Source of the DNA: Ruminiclostridium sp.
GTDB lineage: Bacteria; Bacillota_A; Clostridia; Oscillospirales; Ruminococcaceae
Reading direction: 5' to 3'
NCBI GenBank assembly: GCA_017550775.1
Contig: JAFZOA010000227.1
Span: forward strand, 1 to 5,642
Length of the DNA stretch: 5,642 bases
The notes under the pieces were generated by a model, which saw only the letters and a program-made list of their open reading frames with translations, was not told the origin of the DNA and did not search any database. The first letter of the stretch is position 1; every line of letters begins with the position of its first letter. Positions 1 to 3,877 of this stretch are shown piece by piece. Both the position numbers and the translations under genes were made by a program.

Positions 1-156
1 GTTGCTGCGGAACGCGTTGAAAACCGACCCGAGGGTGTGGATGAGGTCGATTTTCACGGACTCGGAATGCTTATCGTCCGGTATCATACACGAAACCTTC
101 TGTACCGGTATTATCAGGGGTTCAACACTCTCACATACCGGATAGAAAAGGAATGA
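1..156 (+). CDS. C-terminal fragment of a GHKL-type ATPase (anti-sigma kinase or histidine-kinase-like), 5' end outside the window
   Basis: Frame 1 is open from the window edge to TGA at 154-156 and gives 51 residues. The segment FHGLGMLIV (residues 19-27 of the fragment) resembles the glycine-rich G2 box of the GHKL ATP-binding fold. The following pattern, basic and aromatic residues and then YQGFNTLTYRI, matches the last beta strands of that fold. It lines up by eye with the C-terminus of the complete GHKL protein later in the window (GGLGIFMVKK...SQNILTLTK). The N and G1 boxes lie outside the window, so whether this is an RsbW/SpoIIAB-type anti-sigma kinase or the end of a larger sensor kinase cannot be decided. 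A probable terminator and a new promoter follow, so it likely belongs to a separate upstream transcription unit. Confidence 0.7.
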   Translation, partial: VAAERVENRPEGVDEVDFHGLGMLIVRYHTRNLLYRYYQGFNTLTYRIEKE

Positions 157-191
157 TCCGATCTGCCATACTTTGAGGGTAATGATCGGAT
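156..191 (+). other. Inverted repeat overlapping the upstream stop codon
   Basis: ATCCGATC at 156-163 is the exact reverse complement of GATCGGAT at 184-191, with a 20-nt loop. It begins on the last base of the upstream stop codon and lies directly before the tighter hairpin at 192-208. It may contribute to the 3' end structure of the upstream mRNA, or be a binding site near the promoter. The long loop makes it a weak terminator on its own. Confidence 0.4.
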
Positions 192-220
192 ATTACCGTT
201 GCGGTAATTTACTTTCTTTT
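192..220 (+). terminator. Probable rho-independent terminator of the upstream gene
   Basis: ATTACCG (192-198) and CGGTAAT (202-208) form a perfect 7-bp stem with a TTG loop, followed by the T-rich run TTACTTTCTTTT (209-220). The stem is short and only moderately GC-rich and the T run is interrupted, so termination may be partial. Its position 35 nt after the upstream stop codon supports the call. The promoter of the next unit overlaps the T-rich tail. Confidence 0.5.
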
Positions 221-236
221 ACGGATATGGTATAAT
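208..236 (+). promoter_or_regulatory. Sigma-A-type promoter with extended -10, driving the precursor peptide operon
   Basis: The -10 box is a perfect TATAAT at 231-236 preceded by TGG, giving the extended -10 form TGnTATAAT. Seventeen bases upstream lies TTTACT (208-213), a 4/6 match to TTGACA. Transcription would start near 243, leaving a 5' leader of about 65 nt before the precursor start codon. A CGGATAT direct repeat (187-193 and 222-228) brackets the -35 region and could be an operator, but this is weak. Confidence 0.7.
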
Positions 237-307
237 ATCGTATATAAGCAGTTTTACCTTTTAATGAGGAAAACAAAATCAATTATTTAAAACGGAGGCA
301 CAAATCA

Positions 308-622
308 ATGAAAACATTACAGGAGCTTTACACGGAGATCACAGCGAGTGATGAACTGAAGAAGGCTTTTGCGGAGGCTGCTAAGAACAACAAGGTCGCA
401 GAGTTCGCGAAGGAACACGGCGTTGAGACAACTCTTGACGAGATCAGGACATTCCTTGAAGCGAAAAGCAGCACAGACAAGGAGCTTTCAAAGGACGAGC
501 TTGAAAACGCTGCGGGCGGCACCTGCATTATACCGAGTCCGGACTCTGTAAATTCCTTGGCGGGTGCCGGTCTGTGTAACAACGAACCCATACATACCTC
601 TATTGTATCGAATTGTTTTTAA
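308..622 (+). CDS. Nif11-type leader / NHLM-type secreted peptide precursor with Gly-Gly cleavage site
   Basis: This 104-residue protein has two parts. Residues 1-71 are an acidic/basic, Ala- and Glu-rich helical leader (MKTLQELYTEI..., ELKKAFAEAAKNNKVAEFAKEHGVE) that resembles the Nif11-derived leader family. It ends in ELSKDELENAAGG, the typical double-glycine motif with hydrophobic residues at upstream positions. Residues 72-104 form the predicted 33-residue core, which has Cys at 73, 90 and 103, seven Ser/Thr, Pro at 76, 78 and 94, and a C-terminal Phe. Peptidase C39 exporters cut such leaders after GG, and a C39 exporter lies downstream. The start is supported by GGAGG at 294-298, nine bases before ATG, and by the promoter at 208-236. 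No lanthionine synthetase, radical SAM or other maturase is in the window. The product could therefore be a modified RiPP, a disulfide-linked bacteriocin or a signalling peptide. The leader class is a confident call; the activity is unknown. Confidence 0.85.
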   Translation: MKTLQELYTEITASDELKKAFAEAAKNNKVAEFAKEHGVETTLDEIRTFLEAKSSTDKELSKDELENAAGGTCIIPSPDSVNSLAGAGLCNNEPIHTSIVSNCF

Positions 623-641
623 CAGCAGTTTTCGCGGCTCT

Positions 642-696
642 GAGTTAAGGCTTGACACGTCAGTTTATAGTTCGACGGCGTGTCTTGCCTTAATTC
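642..696 (+). promoter_or_regulatory. Long interrupted stem-loop between precursor gene and phosphatase gene
   Basis: Arms 642-659 and 679-696 pair over 18 positions. GACACG pairs with CGTGTC, TTAAGGC pairs with GCCTTAA, and A-T, G-C and one G-U pair extend the base. The only interruption is a symmetric TT/TT internal loop (652-653, 685-686). The apical loop is 19 nt. The hairpin starts 20 nt after the precursor stop codon and has no clean T run behind it. It is thus more likely a processing, stability or partial read-through element than a full terminator. Such an element would let the peptide mRNA outnumber the downstream regulatory and export mRNA. A smaller possible hairpin, ACCGC (707-711) with GCGGT (725-729), follows. 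Confidence 0.55.
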
Positions 697-753
697 TGTA
701 TGTTAGACCGCGCCGGACCAAAGAGCGGTACACCTTGAAGGGCGGTTAATAGA

Positions 754-2526
754 ATGAAGAAAACCAAAAGGCTTGCAATACAGGTCGGTCTGATCGTCTC
801 ATTGATGTTTGTACTTACGATCTCAATGCTTGCGTATGTCGTAAGACAGGGCACACTGCAAATGTATATGGAGACGAGAAATAAGGAGATTGCTGACAGT
901 GTTGAGGATTTCAAAGACCTGTTCATGAGCCCCGAGATCGCGGATTGGGTATTGGATCAATGGCAGAGTGATCCGGGTATGATGTCCGAACCAATGGACG
1001 ATATAGAGGCTCAGATAAGCGAAGATCTGAAATATACGACAGATATAGCCAGAAATATGACCATGGAGAATATTGAATGGTTGACGCCGGAAGTCCGTAA
1101 ATCGTTTCTCAAGGCTTTGTATAATTACAATATTGAATACTTTGATGAGAAGCGCACAGAGGTTGAGTTCAATGCCGTTTATTGCCTTGATATCCGTGAC
1201 TATGACAATCTGTATGAAAACAAAAAGGACGATATTGCGGTAATATTTGAGTGCAGCGAGGAAACCGAAGGGAGCGGAGATCATGGACTCGGCACTTATT
1301 TCGGGAATGAAGACGCTTTTACCACCGTTGCGCTGATGCAGACAGGAAAATACGGTGTTGATTACGGAGATATAGTCTTTCAGATGCTGGATGTGTCGGA
1401 TGATGAAAACAACCTGTTCCTGTATCTTGCAGTTTCTCCTGTTTTTATTGACGGTGAACTGAGATATGTTATATGTGTGGAATATGACTGGACGTCGTTT
1501 GCACACATCATGAACGTAAACCTTAACTACATTATAGTATGGGGCGTTCTCGGTCTTCTTGCGACAAATCTGCTGCTGATATTCTTCATTTATCTTAAAG
1601 CAGTCAGACCCATGGTAAAGGTAAATGCCGGTGTCCGCCAATATATGGAAGACAAAAACAGCGCTGCGGCAGTGAATAATATGTCCGGGATAAAGGCTAA
1701 GAATGAGGTCGGAAGGATCGCGGACAGCTTCTCGGAGCTCGTGGTGGAGATCGACCGTTATACCGATGAAATACTGACATTGACCGGTGAACGGGAGCGT
1801 GTTGAGGCGGAGCTCGACCTTGCGGCGAAGATACAGGACGATATGCTGCCGAAGGTGTTCCCGGACAGACCCGAGTTTGATATGTACGCTTCAATGACCC
1901 CCGCAAAAGAGGTCGGCGGCGACTTCTACGACTTCTTCCTCATCGATGACGATCACCTCGGACTTGTTATTGCCGATGTGTCCGGCAAGGGTGTTCCCGC
2001 AGCTATGTTCATGATGAGGTCAACAATGCTTGTGAAGAATTATGCCATGACAGGCATGTCACCCGCCGAAGTTCTGAACAAGACAAACGCGAGTATATGC
2101 GAAAACAACAAAAACAAGATGTTCGTTACCGTATGGCTCGGTATCCTCGAAATATCGACAGGAAAGCTTACTGCGGCAAACGCCGGACATGAATTTCCCG
2201 CGGTGCGGCAGCCCGACGGCAGCTTTGAACTGCTGAAAGACAGGCACGGCTTTGTTATAGGTCTTCGAAAGAACAAGACATACACCGAATATGAGCTTGA
2301 ACTGCCAAAGGGTGCAACTCTGTTTGTATATACCGACGGCGTACCCGAGGCTACGAACGGCGAAAAAGAACTCTTCAAAACCGACAGAATGCTTGAAGCC
2401 CTGAACAAAGAGCCGGACGCTTCACCGGAAAGGCTTCTCGGAAACGTACATACCGCAGTAAATGAGTTTGTCGGAGAAGCCCCGCAGTTCGACGATCTTA
2501 CGATGCTTGCAATTACAATAAAATAA
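754..2526 (+). CDS. Membrane sensor protein with HAMP and SpoIIE/PP2C-type serine phosphatase domain
   Basis: This 590-residue protein probably dephosphorylates a STAS-domain anti-sigma antagonist, as RsbU, RsbP and SpoIIE do. Residues 8-30 form a membrane segment and about 31-255 an extracytoplasmic sensor domain that I do not recognise. A second membrane segment spans about 258-283, and a HAMP-like linker covers about 284-337. A short coiled coil containing AELDLAAKIQDDMLP (352-366) leads into the phosphatase domain. Metal-binding motifs of the PPM/SpoIIE fold are present: GGDFYDF (D390), IADVSGKG (D408), YTDGVPEATN (D528) and FDDLTMLAI (D580/D581). ANAGHEFP (475-482) is also typical. The catalytic domain looks intact. 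The ATG follows AAGGGCGG (738-745), eight bases away. Downstream STAS and GHKL genes make a full partner-switching set. The ligand of the outer domain is not predictable from sequence. Confidence 0.93.
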   Translation: MKKTKRLAIQVGLIVSLMFVLTISMLAYVVRQGTLQMYMETRNKEIADSVEDFKDLFMSPEIADWVLDQWQSDPGMMSEPMDDIEAQISEDLKYTTDIARNMTMENIEWLTPEVRKSFLKALYNYNIEYFDEKRTEVEFNAVYCLDIRDYDNLYENKKDDIAVIFECSEETEGSGDHGLGTYFGNEDAFTTVALMQTGKYGVDYGDIVFQMLDVSDDENNLFLYLAVSPVFIDGELRYVICVEYDWTSFAHIMNVNLNYIIVWGVLGLLATNLLLIFFIYLKAVRPMVKVNAGVRQYMEDKNSAAAVNNMSGIKAKNEVGRIADSFSELVVEIDRYTDEILTLTGERERVEAELDLAAKIQDDMLPKVFPDRPEFDMYASMTPAKEVGGDFYDFFLIDDDHLGLVIADVSGKGVPAAMFMMRSTMLVKNYAMTGMSPAEVLNKTNASICENNKNKMFVTVWLGILEISTGKLTAANAGHEFPAVRQPDGSFELLKDRHGFVIGLRKNKTYTEYELELPKGATLFVYTDGVPEATNGEKELFKTDRMLEALNKEPDASPERLLGNVHTAVNEFVGEAPQFDDLTMLAITIK

Positions 2527-2543
2527 GAATCTTTTCAGTTAAC

Positions 2544-2568
2544 AGTTTACAGGTTACAGTTAACAGTT
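2544..2568 (+). repeat. Left arm of 25-bp perfect inverted repeat
   Basis: The arm begins AGTTTACAGG and ends GTTAACAGTT. It is an exact reverse complement of 2672-2696. It also takes part in a direct repeat: CAGTTAACAGTT occurs at 2536-2547 and 2557-2568, giving a 21-nt period. Confidence 0.9.
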
Positions 2569-2573
2569 GTGGT

Positions 2574-2590
2574 TGTCCGCTGCGCGGACA
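2574..2590. repeat. Internal GC-rich hairpin of the intergenic element
   Basis: TGTCCGC (2574-2580) and GCGGACA (2584-2590) form a perfect 7-bp stem with a TGC loop. It lies just inside the left arm. Confidence 0.8.
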
Positions 2591-2595
2591 TATTT

Positions 2596-2640
2596 GAATC
2601 GTGACGAAATTAAAAAGTAATGTCACTTTTGTCACAATTC
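2596..2640. repeat. Central imperfect hairpin of the intergenic element
   Basis: GAATCGTGACGAAA (2596-2609) pairs with TTTTGTCACAATTC (2627-2640) at 12 Watson-Crick positions plus one G-T, with a single mismatch and a 17-nt AT-rich loop. GTCAC also occurs at 2622-2626 and could compete for the GTGAC strand, so two alternative folds are possible. Confidence 0.7.
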
Positions 2641-2646
2641 AGATAG

Positions 2647-2659
2647 GCGGCGAAGCCGC
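2647..2659. repeat. Internal GC-rich hairpin near the right arm
   Basis: GCGGC (2647-2651) and GCCGC (2655-2659) form a 5-bp stem with a GAA triloop. With the hairpins at 2574-2590 and 2596-2640 it gives a cloverleaf-like core inside the long outer stem. Confidence 0.7.
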
Positions 2660-2671
2660 ACAATAACTGTA

Positions 2672-2696
2672 AACTGTTAACTGTAACCTGTAAACT
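2672..2696 (-). repeat. Right arm of 25-bp perfect inverted repeat
   Basis: The arm begins AACTGTTAAC and ends CCTGTAAACT. It is an exact reverse complement of 2544-2568. It ends 8 nt before the Shine-Dalgarno site of the STAS gene (GGAGG, 2705-2709). A folded transcript would therefore put a long stem close to that ribosome binding site. Confidence 0.9.
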
Positions 2697-2716
2697 AAAA
2701 TAACGGAGGAATTACC

Positions 2717-3016
2717 ATGACAATTACAGTGAACAAAAACGGCGGTGAGCTTACGATAGCTCTTGACGGAAGACTTGATACTCTTACCTCGCCCGAGCTT
2801 GAAGAAAAGCTTGACGAGGTGCTTGACGGCATCGAAAAGCTCATCTTCGACTTTGAAAAGCTCGAATATATTTCAAGCGCCGGTCTTCGTGTTCTTGCCG
2901 GAGCTATGGATATCATGGAGGAACAGGGCGGTAAAATGACAGTAAAGAACGTTTGCCCCGATGTTCTCGATGTGTTTGAAGTCACAGGTTTTATCGAAGA
3001 CCTGACTATTGAATGA
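2717..3016 (+). CDS. STAS-domain anti-sigma factor antagonist (SpoIIAA/RsbV-like)
   Basis: This 99-residue protein is the size of a single STAS domain. In partner switching, the unphosphorylated antagonist binds the anti-sigma kinase and releases the kinase's partner; the kinase inactivates it by Ser phosphorylation and a PP2C phosphatase restores it. The segment LIFDFEKLEYISSAGLRVL matches the family signature in which the phosphoacceptor precedes [ST/A]-G-L. By this alignment S54 (codon 2876-2878) is the acceptor, with S53 in the position often held by Asp. The opening MTITVNKNGGELTIALDGRLDT is the usual first beta strands with the GRLD motif. The start is secured by GGAGG (2705-2709), seven bases before ATG. 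The gene follows a matching phosphatase and runs directly into a GHKL kinase gene, so all three parts of the switch are adjacent. Its stop codon overlaps a possible upstream ATG of that kinase gene. Confidence 0.93.
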   Translation: MTITVNKNGGELTIALDGRLDTLTSPELEEKLDEVLDGIEKLIFDFEKLEYISSAGLRVLAGAMDIMEEQGGKMTVKNVCPDVLDVFEVTGFIEDLTIE

Positions 3017-3023
3017 GGCGGTG
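3015..3023 (+). promoter_or_regulatory. Ribosome binding site that favours the ATG at 3028 for the kinase gene
   Basis: GAGGCGGTG lies across the STAS stop codon and 4-9 bases before ATG 3028. The alternative ATG at 3013 overlaps the STAS stop as ATGA, but has no good purine-rich site before it. It would add only MRRCA. Confidence 0.5.
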
Positions 3024-3027
3024 CGCT

Positions 3028-3438
3028 ATGACACAGCTTGACATAGAAGCGTTAAAGGAAAATCTTCCGCAGGTACTGGAGTTTGTGGGCGCGGCTCTGG
3101 ACGAGATAGGCTGCGGACATAAGCCGAGATTTCAGATCGAGACCGCGGTCGAGGAAGTCTTTGTCAACATCGCAAGCTATGCGTATGATCCGGAGACCGG
3201 ACCCGCAACAATTCGCGTTGAGACCTCAAAAGAGCCTCTTTCGGTCATAATGAGCTTCATAGATCACGGCAAACCTTACGATCCGCTTGCCAAACCTGAT
3301 GTGGATCTTGACCGTCCGATGAAGGAGCGGAAAAAAGGCGGACTCGGCATCTTCATGGTAAAAAAATCAATGGACGGTGTCAATTACGAATACAAGGACA
3401 GTCAGAATATTCTGACATTAACAAAGAATTTAGGGTGA
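3028..3438 (+). CDS. GHKL-type anti-sigma kinase (RsbW/SpoIIAB-like ATP-binding protein)
   Basis: From ATG 3028 the protein has 136 residues, typical of stand-alone HATPase_c_2 anti-sigma kinases. The ATP-binding boxes are visible. The N box is in ETAVEEVFVNIASYAY (E43 and N47), the G1 box is FIDHGKPYDP (D79, G81), and the G2 box is KKGGLGIFMVKK (G104, G105, G107). The C-terminal strand is NILTLTK. In the family this protein phosphorylates the STAS antagonist and binds a sigma factor or another partner. No sigma factor is encoded in the window, so the partner is unknown. Translation is probably coupled to the STAS gene. A start at 3013 would add five residues and cannot be excluded. The stop at 3436-3438 falls inside the ribosome binding site of the next gene, which argues for a tight operon. 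Confidence 0.92.
   Translation: MTQLDIEALKENLPQVLEFVGAALDEIGCGHKPRFQIETAVEEVFVNIASYAYDPETGPATIRVETSKEPLSVIMSFIDHGKPYDPLAKPDVDLDRPMKERKKGGLGIFMVKKSMDGVNYEYKDSQNILTLTKNLG
3432..3438 (+). promoter_or_regulatory. Ribosome binding site that favours ATG 3444 for the HlyD-like gene
   Basis: AGGGTGA overlaps the kinase stop codon and lies five bases before ATG 3444. The other in-frame start, GTG at 3435, would sit inside this site and lacks its own good site. The ATG start is therefore preferred. Confidence 0.5.
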
Positions 3439-3443
3439 ATAAA

Positions 3444-3866
3444 ATGGCTGAACAGAAAAACAAAATATTCAATCAGCAGGCGCTTGACCGGATAAACTCG
3501 CCGGAACAGCTCCATGACTACATGAAGGTCACAAATCCCGGTATCTGGATAATACTCGCGGCAGTGATACTCCTGCTCGGCGGTATGTTCGCGTGGGCGA
3601 CGGTAGGAAAGCTTGAAACGACCGCGAACGCCATGGCGGTAATCGAGAACGGCACGGCGACTGTAATGCTTACCGAGGCGGCAACATCTCAGATAACATC
3701 GGAAATGTCGGTGCGTATCGAATCTCAGGATTTTCGCATATCCACGGTAAAGTATGACGAATACGGCAGAGCGGTAGCGTACGCTCCGGCAGCGCTCGCG
3801 GACGGGAATTACGACGCGAAGATAGTCGTCGAAACCATTTCTCCGCTGAAATTTTTATTCAAATAA
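3444..3866 (+). CDS. Short HlyD-like membrane protein of an NHLM-type peptide export system
   Basis: The protein has 140 residues from ATG 3444 (143 from GTG 3435). The N-terminal part, with FNQQALDRINSPEQLHDYMKVTNP followed by a membrane segment (about residues 33-54), resembles the start of HlyD-type adaptors of NHLM bacteriocin exporters. After the membrane segment come GKLETTANAMAVIENG and a small beta-rich region ending VVETISPLKFLFK, which resembles the C-terminal end of that family. Full adaptors are usually several hundred residues, with a lipoyl domain and a long coiled-coil hairpin; both are missing here. No internal stop or frameshift is seen, so it looks like a naturally minimal protein rather than a pseudogene. 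It probably sits in the cytoplasmic membrane, mostly outside, and helps the C39 exporter that starts 11 nt downstream. In a Gram-positive cell a hairpin reaching an outer membrane would not be needed. The family call is by eye and moderately sure. Confidence 0.7.
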   Translation: MAEQKNKIFNQQALDRINSPEQLHDYMKVTNPGIWIILAAVILLLGGMFAWATVGKLETTANAMAVIENGTATVMLTEAATSQITSEMSVRIESQDFRISTVKYDEYGRAVAYAPAALADGNYDAKIVVETISPLKFLFK

Positions 3867-3877
3867 GGGCGGCATAA

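Larger units (their letters stand above)
2527..2703. mobile_element. MITE-like palindromic intergenic element with possible target duplication
   Basis: This gene-free stretch contains perfect 25-bp inverted arms (2544-2568 and 2672-2696) around a core of about 100 bp that itself folds into several hairpins. The 8-bp word TAAAATAA occurs at 2519-2526, where it includes the phosphatase stop codon, and again at 2696-2703, right after the right arm. AAAATAA may therefore be a duplicated target site. Removing one copy plus the element would leave only 13 nt between the phosphatase stop and the STAS start, which is normal operon spacing. It encodes no protein, so it would be a non-autonomous element moved by an enzyme elsewhere. 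Weak points: the left arm starts 17 nt inside the left repeat, and the repeat is AT-rich enough to arise by chance. A REP-like dispersed repeat is the main alternative. Confidence 0.5.

Noticed and set aside
264..290. Eight-codon upstream open frame (MRKTKSII) in the 5' leader of the precursor
   Set aside because: No purine-rich ribosome site precedes it, and a frame this short is expected by chance in AT-rich leader DNA.
328..591. 87-codon frame on the - strand opposite the precursor gene
   Set aside because: The + strand has promoter, ribosome site and a recognisable leader with GG motif. The antisense product is Ser-rich low-complexity sequence typical of a shadow.
652..657. Perfect TTGACA resembling a -35 box between precursor and phosphatase genes
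   Set aside because: No acceptable -10 box is found 16-18 bases downstream, and the six bases are part of the hairpin arm at 642-659.
823..1641. Long open frame of 272 codons on the - strand, antisense to the phosphatase sensor region
   Set aside because: The + strand encodes a continuous protein with membrane, HAMP and PP2C parts across this region. The - strand frame has no recognisable domain and no supported ribosome site, so it is a shadow.
2536..2696. Short repeated units (CAGTTAACAGTT and its complement) considered as a CRISPR array
   Set aside because: There are only two direct copies overlapping an inverted repeat, no regular spacers of typical length and no cas genes. The palindromic element explains them.
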